NCBI GenBank assembly: GCA_041391665.1
Contig: JAWKNO010000001.1
Coordinates: 62,001 to 126,000 of the forward strand
From: Bacteroidia bacterium
Lineage (GTDB): Bacteria; Bacteroidota; Bacteroidia; J057
Direction: 5' to 3'
DNA length: 64,000 bases
This document shows, in pieces, positions 34,014 to 43,095 of the stretch. Made by a program: the position numbers and the translations under genes. The notes beneath the pieces were generated by a model. The model worked only from the letters and a program-made list of their open reading frames with translations, was not told where the DNA came from and made no database searches. The first letter of the stretch is position 1, and each line of letters begins with the position of its first letter.

Positions 34014-35054
34014 TCAGTCAACACGCCTGACTCTGATCTGGTATGCTTCCGCCGGATTATTAACCAGCAGCTGGGTCAGTTCGTCTTCACTGAACCCTGC
34101 TACCTTCAACGCCGGAATGACCTGATCGAAAATCGCTGTATAGGGCTGGTATTTACCGCCTTCCGGTTCGCCAAATGTATACCAGCCGGCATCATGTGAA
34201 ATAAGCAGACGCCGGAGCTGGTGGTTTTCTCTCATATTTGTGATCATCTCCACATATCGGGCTACTGTCAGCGCCTGCGGATCATTGACAGAATCTGGCG
34301 CCATCCAGCCCATTCCATCGAGCGAAACCCAGGCACCCATGCTGGCGGCCTTCACATGGGATGCCATTGTACCCTGTTGTGCATGGGTCCACACGAAAGC
34401 CGAGGGATCTACCCCTTCTTCTCTCAAAAGTGCTATCTGCGCAAATGCAGGGGCATCCGGACCGGTATGCCCGACAATGGTTAGTCCCGTATGTAGATGT
34501 GCCCTGGCAGCGGCCTTTACGATTTTTTCATGCATACCAGATAGTACAGAGTCACTGTCAACACCAATCTTGATAAAGCCCGGTTTTACAGATGTTCCTG
34601 ATATTCCATTTTCCCACTCGTCCACCCATATTGCTGCGAGGTTGTCAACCGAAAGCGAAAATGCAGGCGCAGGGATATATTTGTTTTTCCGAGCGCCATA
34701 GTAGCCTGTATTGGTAAGGATATGTATTCCTGAAGAATCTGATAATTTTTTCAACAGAGCCGGGTTACGACCTAAATAGGCAGGCGTACATTCCAGCATG
34801 GTCAATACCCCTTTTTCGCTGGCCTGAGTCAGATAGGGTAAAATAGCGGCAAAGGCAGCATCGGAATCCCATGCTGCGGGATTTATGCTGTCTGCCCCTG
34901 TCCAGTCGAGAAATACATGCTCATGGATCAGCGATTTTCCCATTTCTTCTACAGACAAAGGGCCGTTGACTGTCATGATATAGGAATGGGGCTCCGGCAA
35001 TTGACAAGCGGCGAACAAAATCGCAACTGATACGCAGCAAACAGCGGTTTTCAT
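34014..35054 (-). CDS. Phosphotriesterase-family lipoprotein
   Basis: The 346-residue protein has a lipoprotein-type start (VSVAILFAACQLPEP). The binuclear metal site of the phosphotriesterase family is recognisable: HxH in LIHEHVFLDW near 43, a candidate carboxylated Lys in KPGFIKIGVD near 160, His in LTIVGHTGPD near 192 and Asp in LISHDAGWY near 285. Most relatives are lactonases or amidohydrolases rather than organophosphate hydrolases. It lies 22 bp after the CBM9-like lipoprotein gene on the same strand, so the two are co-expressed. Confidence 0.9.
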   Translation of the reverse strand: MKTAVCCVSVAILFAACQLPEPHSYIMTVNGPLSVEEMGKSLIHEHVFLDWTGADSINPAAWDSDAAFAAILPYLTQASEKGVLTMLECTPAYLGRNPALLKKLSDSSGIHILTNTGYYGARKNKYIPAPAFSLSVDNLAAIWVDEWENGISGTSVKPGFIKIGVDSDSVLSGMHEKIVKAAARAHLHTGLTIVGHTGPDAPAFAQIALLREEGVDPSAFVWTHAQQGTMASHVKAASMGAWVSLDGMGWMAPDSVNDPQALTVARYVEMITNMRENHQLRRLLISHDAGWYTFGEPEGGKYQPYTAIFDQVIPALKVAGFSEDELTQLLVNNPAEAYQIRVRRVD

Positions 35055-35076
35055 TTTTGTATTTTCTACACTGATT

Positions 35077-35814
35077 TTATTGGGTCAACTCAAACCACCC
35101 AAAAGCGCTCGGTATATGAAAGTCAGGTTTGGGTGAATCAGGAATGATCCAGCTGATCCAGTTTTGCGCTACAGTGCCATCGTCATTGTGAGAAAATTCT
35201 GCGCGGAAAACGCCACAGTTCAGGCTGGTTTTGGCTTCATTTCTCCAGAGATTCAGATCTGTAAATGACTGCATCGGAATGCTTCCTTCCAGTATATACC
35301 CATCAGAAGTCAGGCTGGCAATGGTCTGAAGTCCGGGCCATTGCCATGAAGGATCGATCTTGCGGGGAAATCTGCCGATAGAGGAAAACACCCAGGCGCG
35401 GGGATCCATTTCCAGACTATAATAAGGATTGAGGGAATCATTTACTGCAAAAAACAACTCGACCCGGTCAGAACCGAGCACAGACCGGTTTTGGGTTGTA
35501 TCCTCGTGGATGACGACATCTTCGTCCACTACGACAAACTGGAAAAACAAATAGTTTTCATTCCACAAGGCGCGAAACTCAGTGTGAGGCGTAGGGATTT
35601 CAAGCCAGGGAAATCGGAAGGTGTCCAGCACTACCGCCTGCTGCCAGGCCGGGTCAGAGCCTTTACCGTCGAGGGTAACAGAGCCCGCAAATTTCTTCAC
35701 CTGATAAGTATTGGGAGGCAGGGCAGATTCAGAAGCAGGTTCCTGGTCGCAGGAAGAAGTAAACATAGCCATGATCAGCAGGGTAAATAAGGTTAAGAGG
35801 GAAAGGTTTTTCAT
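35077..35814 (-). CDS. Carbohydrate-binding family 9-like lipoprotein
   Basis: The 245-residue protein has a lipoprotein signal (LIMAMFTSSCDQEP). A CBM9-like beta-sandwich follows: LDGKGSDPAWQQAVVLDTF, YLFFQFVVVDEDVVIHEDT and DRVELFFAVNDSLNPYYSLE are the usual family blocks. The GKGSDPAWQ and YLFFQF segments correspond to the calcium- and sugar-binding face of xylanase-type CBM9 modules. It probably binds saccharide at the cell surface. First gene of a two-gene operon with the phosphotriesterase-like lipoprotein; upstream is a 426-bp intergenic region. Confidence 0.87.
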   Translation of the reverse strand: MKNLSLLTLFTLLIMAMFTSSCDQEPASESALPPNTYQVKKFAGSVTLDGKGSDPAWQQAVVLDTFRFPWLEIPTPHTEFRALWNENYLFFQFVVVDEDVVIHEDTTQNRSVLGSDRVELFFAVNDSLNPYYSLEMDPRAWVFSSIGRFPRKIDPSWQWPGLQTIASLTSDGYILEGSIPMQSFTDLNLWRNEAKTSLNCGVFRAEFSHNDDGTVAQNWISWIIPDSPKPDFHIPSAFGWFELTQ

Positions 35815-35970
35815 TTTGCAGAGTGAGTTAATAATCCAATTGCCCTAAAATAAAAAATTCTGGGATTTAAATGGAGATTGACTGGATTCTACAACAGTTT
35901 TGTATATTATCACAATAGAAAAATCTTCAGAAAGGAAGAAATTTCAGCAATTGCTCAAAATAATATTACG

Positions 35971-36140
35971 TAACGGAATTATAAACCTATTGGGAGGGCT
36001 CATAAAATACACTTCTGCATCCTCATATGGTTGCAACTTAATGAAACTGGTCTTCGATCTGAGATAATAGGGTTCACGCAAAGTCCGCAAAGGAATCGCA
36101 AAGTTTCACAGAAACTCCCTATTACTTTATAATTCCGTTA
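35971..36140. repeat. 170-bp element with 15-bp terminal inverted repeats
   Basis: TAACGGAATTATAAA at 35971-35985 is exactly repeated inverted at 36126-36140. The similarity continues imperfectly inwards (CCTATTGGGAG against GTAATAGGGAG). The interior contains TTCACGCAAAGTCCGCAAAG, resembling CGCAAAG repeats common in this phylum. It carries no reading frame and fills most of the 426-bp gap between 35814 and 36241, which otherwise shows nothing. Confidence 0.6.
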
Positions 36141-36240
36141 AGGAATTAAGGTTTACTCCATGAAATTCTGAATGTTTTAACTACTGATATGTCCTACCTC
36201 TCCTACATAAGATCAAAAATTGGCAGTGGAAAGTTTACCT

Positions 36241-37002
36241 ATGGAAAAAATTCAACCTTCCTTCATCAAAAACCAATATCGGAGTGGGGTAAAAAGTTAT
36301 TCCGATTTTACCCGCGAAGTCGGCCTCTGGGAGTCAGAAAAGTATGTTTTTCAGAAATACCTCCGCTCCGAATTTCGTATCCTTGATCTGGGTTGTGGCA
36401 CGGGTCGCACCACCATTCCGCTTTTCCGGATGGGTTACAGCCATATTACAGGCGTTGATCTCACGCCCGAAATGATCGCTGAGGCAAAAAACCTCAACCG
36501 GCACTTTGAGACAGATATTGAATTTCAGGTCGGAAATGCCTGTACACTTTCCTTCCCGGATGCAGTTTTTGATGCAGTTATTTTTTCCTTCAATGGTATT
36601 ATGTCCATTCCCGGGCAGGAGAACAGGAAAACAGCACTGCGGGAAATTCACCGCGTTCTGAAGAAGGAGGGAATATTTATTTGCACCACCCACGACAGAG
36701 ACGCAGACCCCAATTTTTTTGAATTTTGGAAAGAGGAAACCTTGCGGTGGGCGGAGGGCAGGCAGAATCCCGCGTTGTATGAGTTTGGCGACCTGCTGAC
36801 CATTTCCAAAAACGAAACGAGTGAAATATTCCTCCATATTCCCACTTTCTCCGAAGTCAAAAACTGGCTGACAGCGGGAGGTTTTGAAATAATGGAAACC
36901 TTTTACCGCAACGAGAAATTTATAGAAAAGGAAAATGTGCTCGCCAAATCCGGGGAGTGCCGGTTTTGGGTAGTGCGGAAGACCGGTATGAGGGCGGAAT
37001 AG
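36241..37002 (+). CDS. Class I SAM-dependent methyltransferase
   Basis: Start chosen at the ATG at 36241 (MEKIQPSFIKNQYRSGVKSY), 253 residues. The SAM-binding motif I is clear near residue 48 (ILDLGCGTGRTTIPLF), with the acidic ribose-binding residue in ITGVDLTPEMIAEAKN and the post-II region DAVFDAVIFSFNGIMSIPG. The fold matches the methyltransf_11/25 group. The substrate is not predictable. It lies alone, 113 bp ahead of the membrane cyclase gene on the same strand; a shared promoter is possible. Confidence 0.92.
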   Translation: MEKIQPSFIKNQYRSGVKSYSDFTREVGLWESEKYVFQKYLRSEFRILDLGCGTGRTTIPLFRMGYSHITGVDLTPEMIAEAKNLNRHFETDIEFQVGNACTLSFPDAVFDAVIFSFNGIMSIPGQENRKTALREIHRVLKKEGIFICTTHDRDADPNFFEFWKEETLRWAEGRQNPALYEFGDLLTISKNETSEIFLHIPTFSEVKNWLTAGGFEIMETFYRNEKFIEKENVLAKSGECRFWVVRKTGMRAE

Positions 37003-37115
37003 AAATTCTTTTATAAGCTGGAAAAATTTTTTACTCGACGAACTTTCAGCAAGAGGTTATACATTTGTAAGAATAGATCGTTTATTAGCCGAGGAGTACA
37101 GAATTTAGCTTACCT

Positions 37116-38189
37116 ATGTTTCACATTTCCTATAAAACCCGCCGTCAACTTACCGATATATTTTGGGCAGCCGTTTTTTTTCTGATAGGCGTGAATGTGT
37201 ATAGCATGATCCGCTTTTGGGAAAGGTTTGATTACCCCGTATCAGAGTTGTTGGGCGATGCGGCTACGGCCACAATCGGAGGAATCATCGGTGGGATTTT
37301 ACTCGGACTATTTCACCAGTTTGTCATCGGCAACCGATTCCGGAGGAAACCTTTTGGCGTTGTCATTCTCTCCGAAACCTTCATCGACCTGTTTGTAATC
37401 ATTGCGGTTTTTATTCCCGTAACCACGGCCTCCGGGGTATGGTTTTCAGGACGCACCTGGCCGGAATCCTTTGCGTACAACCTCGACTACATGTCCACGC
37501 TTACGTTTATGGGATTGGTGATTTACCTGCTGGTGCTGAGTGTTTTGTACAATTTCATGCGGCAGGTAAGCAAAAAGTTTGGCCGGGGAGTCATGCTGGG
37601 AATGTTGCTGGGCAGGTATCATCAGCCACGGGAAGACAACCGGATTGTGATGTTTCTCGACCTCAAATCCTCCACTACTCACGCCGAAAGGCTGGGGCAT
37701 ATCCGTTACTCCCGGCTGTTGCAGGACTGTTTTTTTGACCTAAACCGGGTGCTGATATCCTATGAAGCGCATATTTACAAATATGTGGGCGACGAGGCCA
37801 TTATCAGTTGGTCAGTAGAAGCCGGAATCAGGGACAATATCTGTTTGCAGATATTTTTTGGTTTTCACCGCAGGCTGGAAGAGCGGCGGGATTGGTACGA
37901 GTCCCAATATGGCATCCTGCCAGAGTTTAAGGCAGGCATGAACGCCGGCAGGATTACCGTCGCCGAAGTAGGCGAGGATCGGCGTGAAATTGAATATCAC
38001 GGCGACGTATTAAATACCGCCGCGCGAATTCAGGGACAGTGCAATATCTATGGAAAAAAAATGCTGATCTCACAGGATCTCGCAGATACGCTCAGCGACC
38101 TGGGCGGATATGTTTTTGAAGAAATCGGCGAACTGGAGCTCAAAGGCAAAAACCAGAAAGTCAGAATTTTGAGTGTGGAGGAGCGGTAG
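37116..38189 (+). CDS. Membrane-bound class III adenylate/guanylate cyclase
   Basis: The 357-residue protein has four N-terminal membrane segments (about 13-30, 50-70, 88-107, 125-148) and a class III cyclase catalytic domain (about 172-350). The two metal-binding Asp residues are in VMFLDLKSSTTHAERLG (near 178) and YKYVGDEAIISW (near 225). The transition-state region VLNTAARIQGQCN is also present. Product specificity (cAMP or cGMP) is not decided by eye. Bacteroidota often carry several such membrane cyclases. The stop codon is directly followed, in frame, by the remnant of another gene. Confidence 0.9.
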   Translation: MFHISYKTRRQLTDIFWAAVFFLIGVNVYSMIRFWERFDYPVSELLGDAATATIGGIIGGILLGLFHQFVIGNRFRRKPFGVVILSETFIDLFVIIAVFIPVTTASGVWFSGRTWPESFAYNLDYMSTLTFMGLVIYLLVLSVLYNFMRQVSKKFGRGVMLGMLLGRYHQPREDNRIVMFLDLKSSTTHAERLGHIRYSRLLQDCFFDLNRVLISYEAHIYKYVGDEAIISWSVEAGIRDNICLQIFFGFHRRLEERRDWYESQYGILPEFKAGMNAGRITVAEVGEDRREIEYHGDVLNTAARIQGQCNIYGKKMLISQDLADTLSDLGGYVFEEIGELELKGKNQKVRILSVEER

Positions 38190-38567
38190 CCAAAAAATCG
38201 ACTGATAGCCAAATTTTTCATGCAATTGGGAAGAGTGGACGAGCCAGGCTCAGGAGTTCTCAATGTTCATAGATTTATAAAGGCATATTCCGGTAATGGT
38301 CAGCCACAATTCTTTGAAGGGCCAACATTTAAAATGATGATCCCCATTCCGGAAACACACTCTTATAGATTTCCTGCTGAATCTAATGATATTGTACAAG
38401 AAAGTGCTATTGACGGTGCTATTGACGGATCATTTGATGGATCATTTGATGGTATAACTCAAAATCTCAAAAATAAACTAAAGCTACTGTTAAAAACTAT
38501 TACCCTGAATGAAGGGAAACATTATCTAACCTTATCATTAAAAAGTAAACTTTGGCCTTCCGGATAA
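38190..38567 (+). pseudogene. C-terminal remnant of an AlbA_2/RecG-like ATP-binding protein
   Basis: The frame is open from the base after the cyclase stop. It reads NRLIAKFFMQLGRVDEPGSG then VLNVHRFIKAYSG, the C-terminal HATPase_c_4-type block of AlbA_2-domain (RecG-like) putative transcription factors. The preceding 300 or more residues are missing. A short repeat, IDGAIDGSFDGSFDG, corresponds to the variable DG-repeat linker of these proteins, followed by LKNKLKLLLKTITLNEGKHY, the start of their usual HTH tail, which breaks off after about 15 more residues. No start codon or promoter of its own is evident; the ATG at 38220 could give a 115-residue peptide. Confidence 0.75.
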
Positions 38568-38581
38568 TAAGCACCCCTATA

Positions 38582-39481
38582 TCAATACTTACATTTCTCC
38601 GGCGCCGACTTTATATAATAAGACTTATAGTTCACTGCCTTAGGATCCATACATCCTTCCAACTCCAGCAATTCGATATTGCGAAAATCAATAGGATGGC
38701 TTTCGGCCTGAAGGGCGATATAACCGGATGTCAGCGGGGTTCCGTCTTTCTTTTCCCATTCCTCCGGATTGGGTACGCCGGCTTCTACCCAGTTGTAATT
38801 GTCCTTACTCACAAATGTTCCGTCAATCTGGGGCTTGTTATAGGTCAGTACCGTATCCGGCCCGATGATATGATGAATCACGGAGTCGCCGAGTACAACT
38901 GCTTCTACAGCCACCCACTGGTCGCCGTCATAGGTTTTTGAATGGGAATCGATACAGTGATCGCGAGTGAGCTCTCCGCCTATTTCCACCATAGTCCCTG
39001 GCGTACAAAGATTAGCCGTCGTACGCGGACCGTCGCCCAATCCGCCCAGGGTCTGCAATTCAATCGATACGGGAAAATCCTGATCCATACCCATGCTTGC
39101 GGCGGATTGAGAATGCAGCATGACCCCGCTGTTTCTATTGTTCCAGACGGCGCCGCCGGGGGTTTGTTCTCCTAAAAACCGATACTCAAATTTTAGTTTG
39201 TAATAACTGTAAGGCTTCTGATAATACAAATGCCCGAAGTAAGTGCCAAACTGGTCATACTCATCGTAACTGATACGAAGCATACTGTCCTCCACCCGAA
39301 AAGTATTGAGGAAATTGTCATTGATCGGCCTCCCGGTGATTTTGATGTCCCATCCTGTGAGATCTTTGCCGTTGAAGAGAGAAATCCATTCTTCTTTATT
39401 GACATCCGACTGTGGAGCGGGCGTCGAACAAGCCAGAAAAAAAACCAGGCACATACAGATTGAGGGGAGGAAGTATTTCAT
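38582..39481 (-). CDS. DUF1080 (3-keto-disaccharide hydrolase) lipoprotein
   Basis: The 299-residue protein has a lipoprotein signal (CLVFFLACSTPAP) and a DUF1080 concanavalin-like domain: EEWISLFNGKDLTGWDIKIT, YYKLKFEYRFLGEQTPGGAV, NSGVMLHSQ and the C-terminal GYIALQAESHPIDFRNIELL. Members act as 3-keto-disaccharide hydrolases or related glycosidases in the periplasm. A short Cys-containing tail (GCMDPKAVNYKSYYIKS) follows the domain and is found in other Saprospiria-type secreted proteins. It lies 18 bp after the next gene on the same strand, so the two form an operon. Confidence 0.9.
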   Translation of the reverse strand: MKYFLPSICMCLVFFLACSTPAPQSDVNKEEWISLFNGKDLTGWDIKITGRPINDNFLNTFRVEDSMLRISYDEYDQFGTYFGHLYYQKPYSYYKLKFEYRFLGEQTPGGAVWNNRNSGVMLHSQSAASMGMDQDFPVSIELQTLGGLGDGPRTTANLCTPGTMVEIGGELTRDHCIDSHSKTYDGDQWVAVEAVVLGDSVIHHIIGPDTVLTYNKPQIDGTFVSKDNYNWVEAGVPNPEEWEKKDGTPLTSGYIALQAESHPIDFRNIELLELEGCMDPKAVNYKSYYIKSAPEKCKY

Positions 39482-39499
39482 ATTTCAGGAATTAAATAT

Positions 39500-40096
39500 T
39501 CATTGCCTTTTCCGGACGGCAGGCATCAGTATATCTTCATAGAGAAAATCGAGTGTTTTCTCGAGCCATTCGTTTTTTACAGATGCCTGCCCTGCATTTT
39601 CGGTATTTTCTTCCACAATTTCCTCATTTTCCTGTGTCATGGAAGAAATTTCTGAAATATTTCCGGATGAAATCTTGCCGGAAGGAGATTCTTTTCCAGC
39701 GGATACATCCTCATTTGCCGATTCTTCCGGATCAGAACCATTACCCCCACTGCGTTTACGCGCTCTGTACTCTGCCAGCATCTGGCGAAACTGTTCGGCC
39801 TGGGTTTCATCAAGCGCAGCAGTAACACCAGACTCCATATTTTGCATAATCTGTTGACGCTGGCGGCGGAAAGCATTTCTGTCGGTCTGGCGAAGCGGGC
39901 GGATTTTGTCCAGTTGGGAAGCAGTAGCGGTCAGAACCGAACGAATCTCGTCAGACTGTGCGTCAGTGAGATCAAAAATCTGATGCATCCCCTCCATTTT
40001 TTTATCTACACGGGGATCCGATTGGGCCGGGAGGTTGATTTGTAAGCCCAGAAAAAGGAAGAAGAAAGCAGGAATAAGAGATGGATACTTTTGCAT
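39500..40096 (-). CDS. Exported Spy/LTXXQ-like helical protein
   Basis: The 198-residue protein has a signal peptide (IPAFFFLFLGLQINLPAQ). A helical region like Spy/CpxP-type chaperones follows (FDLTDAQSDEIRSVLTATAS, ALDETQAEQFRQMLAEYRAR). The C-terminal third is low complexity, rich in Ser, Glu and Asn (GGNGSDPEESANEDVSAG). Such proteins may protect periplasmic proteins or respond to metals. It starts the operon with the DUF1080 lipoprotein. The start codon lies at the edge of a long imperfect palindrome (40095-40188), which may affect initiation. Confidence 0.72.
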   Translation of the reverse strand: MQKYPSLIPAFFFLFLGLQINLPAQSDPRVDKKMEGMHQIFDLTDAQSDEIRSVLTATASQLDKIRPLRQTDRNAFRRQRQQIMQNMESGVTAALDETQAEQFRQMLAEYRARKRSGGNGSDPEESANEDVSAGKESPSGKISSGNISEISSMTQENEEIVEENTENAGQASVKNEWLEKTLDFLYEDILMPAVRKRQ

Positions 40097-40188
40097 AATG
40101 TTACAAATTTATGGACCAATGGTTATAGCGGAGATGTTCGCCTTTTATACAGCATTGGTTCTTCATATCCGACAAATTGTAACATTAT
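40095..40188. repeat. 94-bp imperfect palindrome between two minus-strand genes
   Basis: ATAATGTTACAA (40095-40106) is exactly inverted at 40177-40188 and ACCAATG (40114-40120) is inverted as CATTGGT (40153-40159). The right arm includes the stop of the Uma2 gene and the left arm touches the ATG at 40096. It could end the Uma2 transcript or fold in the leader of the next gene. Confidence 0.5.
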
Positions 40189-40769
40189 TCATCCATTCCG
40201 GGAACCAGCCGGTAAATGTCAGCCATTCTTATTTCACAGTCCAGGGATTTCAACTGAACCATTTCCTCCTGGCCGATGATTGTCCTGATTTCCCATGTAC
40301 CATCATCAGTCCTGAAGTAAGTATCTACCATTGCTTCGGTCTGACTGATGAGGACATATTCTCTAAGAGAAGAAAGTGTTCTATAATGAGAAAATTTTGC
40401 TCCCCTGTCAAAAGCAGCGGTACTTTCCGAAAGAACTTCAAGAATAAGTACCGGATTAGTAATAGCCAGCGGATCCCGTTGGCTTTTTTCAGGTTTTTCA
40501 CATACAACCGAAGCATCGGGGTAATAGGTGCGATGAGATGCTTCAATACGAATTTTCACATCACTGCTGTAAGTGATGCAGGCTTTTCCTTTTTTTTCAA
40601 GTTCGTTGCCAATCGCCCTGGAAAAATTCATTCCTATTTGTCCATGTTCAGGAGATCCACCTGCCATGGCGACAATAAAGCCGTCATGAAACTCATATTT
40701 CCCGTCTGACTGCTTTTCCAAAGTCAGATAATCCTCATAAGTATATCCAGAAAATGCCGCTTGTCCCAT
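40185..40769 (-). CDS. Uma2-family (DUF820) putative endonuclease
   Basis: The 194-residue protein shows the Uma2/DUF820 PD-(D/E)XK-like layout: YEDYLTLEKQSDGKYEFHDG with its Glu, then YYPDASVVCEKPEKS with the Asp of the active site, and NPVLILEVLSESTAAFDRGA containing the E-x-L-S motif. Members are numerous in cyanobacteria and Bacteroidota and are often mobile; biological function is not settled. It is divergent from the GH3 gene, with an 18-bp perfect palindrome between them. Confidence 0.88.
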   Translation of the reverse strand: MGQAAFSGYTYEDYLTLEKQSDGKYEFHDGFIVAMAGGSPEHGQIGMNFSRAIGNELEKKGKACITYSSDVKIRIEASHRTYYPDASVVCEKPEKSQRDPLAITNPVLILEVLSESTAAFDRGAKFSHYRTLSSLREYVLISQTEAMVDTYFRTDDGTWEIRTIIGQEEMVQLKSLDCEIRMADIYRLVPGMDE

Positions 40770-40811
40770 TACAAACTCTTGAATTAAACTTCAATAAATA
40801 TACTACACAAA

Positions 40812-40829
40812 GTTATTTGATCAAATAAC
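40812..40829. promoter_or_regulatory. 18-bp perfect palindrome in the Uma2/GH3 divergent region
   Basis: GTTATTTGATCAAATAAC is fully self-complementary, centred between the two divergent start codons. It is a plausible dimer-binding operator for the GH3 gene, the Uma2 gene or both. No adjacent regulator gene is present. Confidence 0.45.
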
Positions 40830-40877
40830 CGGGAAACCCTATCTTGATGCACGGATTATTCACGCAAGAAAAATACT

Positions 40878-43088
40878 ATGACTACTATGCTTTTCACCAG
40901 ATTGATGTTTTGTCTCCAGACATTACTTTTCCTTTTCTCGCAGGCTTTTGGGCAAACCAAAGTTGTGGAGACACCCCGCTACCTCAATCCCGATATTTCT
41001 TTTGAAGAAAGAGCAACCGACCTGATAGGCCGCATGACGCTGGAAGAAAAAATCAGTCAGCTCAACTATACCTCCGATGCGATAGACCGGCTTGATATTC
41101 CGCAATACAACTGGTGGAATGAAGCCCTTCACGGAATAGGCAGAAACGGCAGAGCGACGGTTTTTCCTCAGGCTATCGCACTGGCAGCTACTTTTGATAC
41201 AGAACTTATGCACAGAGTCGCTGATGCGATTTCCGACGAAGGCCGGGCCAAGTACAACGCTTCCATAGCATTAGGCAACCGTATCAGGTATTCAGGCCTC
41301 ACATTCTGGTCGCCCAATATCAATATCTTCCGCGATCCGCGGTGGGGCAGGGGACAGGAGACTTATGGAGAAGATCCCTATCTCACCAGTCGTATGGGTG
41401 TAGCTTTTGTTGAAGGAATGCAGGGTTTTCACCCCAAATATCTTAAAACAGCAGCCTGCGCCAAACATTTTGTTGTGCACAGCGGCCCTGAAGGCGACCG
41501 GCATGAGTTTAATGCAAAACCCTCACAAAAAGATTTTAGAGAAACCTATCTTCCTGCTTTCGAAGCGCTGGTAACTGAAGCACACGTAGAAGCAGTCATG
41601 TGCGCCTATAACCGTACGTATGACGAACCCTGCTGTGGAAGCAACTTGCTGCTGAAACAAATCCTTCGGGATGAATGGGGTTTCCAGGGACATATTGTCT
41701 CCGACTGCTGGGCACTGGTGGATATCCATGCCACGCATAAAGTCACCGCCAATGCCGCCGAATCCGCTGCTCTGGCTTTCAAAAATGGCGTCAATGTCAA
41801 TTGTGGCAGCACTTCTCCGGCACTTGTTGATGCTGTAAAACAAGGCCTCATTACAGAAGCGGAAATAGACCAGGCGCTGAGACCGCTGCTGATGACCAGA
41901 TTCAAACTCGGGCTTTTTGACCCGGAAGAACTGAATCCCTACAACGCCATTGGCCCGGAAGTCATCAACAGCGACCAGCACCGCCAACTGGCAAGAGAAG
42001 CAGCCGAAAAAGCCGCTGTATTGCTGAAAAATAACGGCATTCTTCCCCTCTCAAAAAATATTAAACGCCTGCATGTACTGGGTCCGAATGCAACCAATAC
42101 AGACGTTCTGATGGGCAACTATCACGGTGTTTCGGGAAATATGCATACCATTCTTGAAGGAATAGTCGATAAAGTAAACCCCGGTACACAACTGCGCTAC
42201 AACTACGCATTTCTGCAAGACAGGGAAAATATCAATCCGATCGACTGGTCCACAGGCGATGCTCAGGAAGCGGACGTGATTGTGGTTGTGATGGGACTTT
42301 CAGGCCTGCTCGAAGGAGAGGAAGGCGAATCGCTGGTTTCTCCCACCAAAAGCGACCGTACCGATATTGCACTTCCCCAAAACCAGATCAACTACCTGCG
42401 CAAACTGCGGCAGGCCGGAGACAAGCCCATTGTCGTAGTCCTCACCGGAGGTAGTGCTGTGGCTATCCCCGAAGTAAACGAAATTGCGGACGCGGTTCTC
42501 TACGCATGGTATCCCGGAGAAGAAGGAGGAAATGCTGTGGCAAATCTGCTGTTTGGAGAAACCAATCCTTCAGGAAGATTGCCGGTAACATTTTATGCAT
42601 CGACCAGCCAGTTGCCTGCATATAATGATTACTCCATGAAAAACCGCACGTACCGTTATATGACCGAAACACCGCTCTATCCCTTTGGATTTGGACTGAG
42701 CTATACCACATTCTCCTACAGTAACCTCACGCTCGGCAGCGAAACCATCAAATCGGGTGAAAACATCTCCGTTTCCGCAACTGTTACCAATACAGGCTCA
42801 CGCGCAGGAGACGAAGTCGTGCAATTGTATCTCACCGACGTAAAAGCCAGTGTGGATGTTCCCAAATCTGCACTAAAAGGGTTTAAGCGGGTCTCTCTCC
42901 AGCCAGGCGAGTCAAAAGTAGTACATTTTACCCTTACACCAGCCGATATGGAAGTGGTAGATAATGCGGGTATTCGCCTGCTGGAAAAAGGAGAGTTTTT
43001 GGTCAGGGTTGGCGGGGCATCTCCGGGTGCTCAGGCAGAAAAACTGGGTGGAGCCAAACTTGTAGAAGGAACATTTAAGGTAAAATAA
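40878..43088 (+). CDS. Glycoside hydrolase family 3 (beta-xylosidase/beta-glucosidase)
   Basis: The 736-residue protein has a signal peptide (FCLQTLLFLFSQAFGQ). The GH3 N-terminal barrel shows GRMTLEEKISQLNY, YNWWNEALHGIGRNG, WSPNINIFRDPRWGRGQETY, the substrate-binding KHFVVHSGPEGDRHEF, and the nucleophile Asp in GHIVSDCWAL near residue 276. The C-terminal alpha/beta sandwich and a fibronectin-III-like domain (about 655-725, GDEVVQLYLTDVKASVDVPK) follow. The WWNEALHG start is most like xylan 1,4-beta-xylosidases. It acts in the periplasm. The serine hydrolase gene follows 7 bp later. Confidence 0.95.
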   Translation: MTTMLFTRLMFCLQTLLFLFSQAFGQTKVVETPRYLNPDISFEERATDLIGRMTLEEKISQLNYTSDAIDRLDIPQYNWWNEALHGIGRNGRATVFPQAIALAATFDTELMHRVADAISDEGRAKYNASIALGNRIRYSGLTFWSPNINIFRDPRWGRGQETYGEDPYLTSRMGVAFVEGMQGFHPKYLKTAACAKHFVVHSGPEGDRHEFNAKPSQKDFRETYLPAFEALVTEAHVEAVMCAYNRTYDEPCCGSNLLLKQILRDEWGFQGHIVSDCWALVDIHATHKVTANAAESAALAFKNGVNVNCGSTSPALVDAVKQGLITEAEIDQALRPLLMTRFKLGLFDPEELNPYNAIGPEVINSDQHRQLAREAAEKAAVLLKNNGILPLSKNIKRLHVLGPNATNTDVLMGNYHGVSGNMHTILEGIVDKVNPGTQLRYNYAFLQDRENINPIDWSTGDAQEADVIVVVMGLSGLLEGEEGESLVSPTKSDRTDIALPQNQINYLRKLRQAGDKPIVVVLTGGSAVAIPEVNEIADAVLYAWYPGEEGGNAVANLLFGETNPSGRLPVTFYASTSQLPAYNDYSMKNRTYRYMTETPLYPFGFGLSYTTFSYSNLTLGSETIKSGENISVSATVTNTGSRAGDEVVQLYLTDVKASVDVPKSALKGFKRVSLQPGESKVVHFTLTPADMEVVDNAGIRLLEKGEFLVRVGGASPGAQAEKLGGAKLVEGTFKVK

Positions 43089-43095
43089 TCATCAC

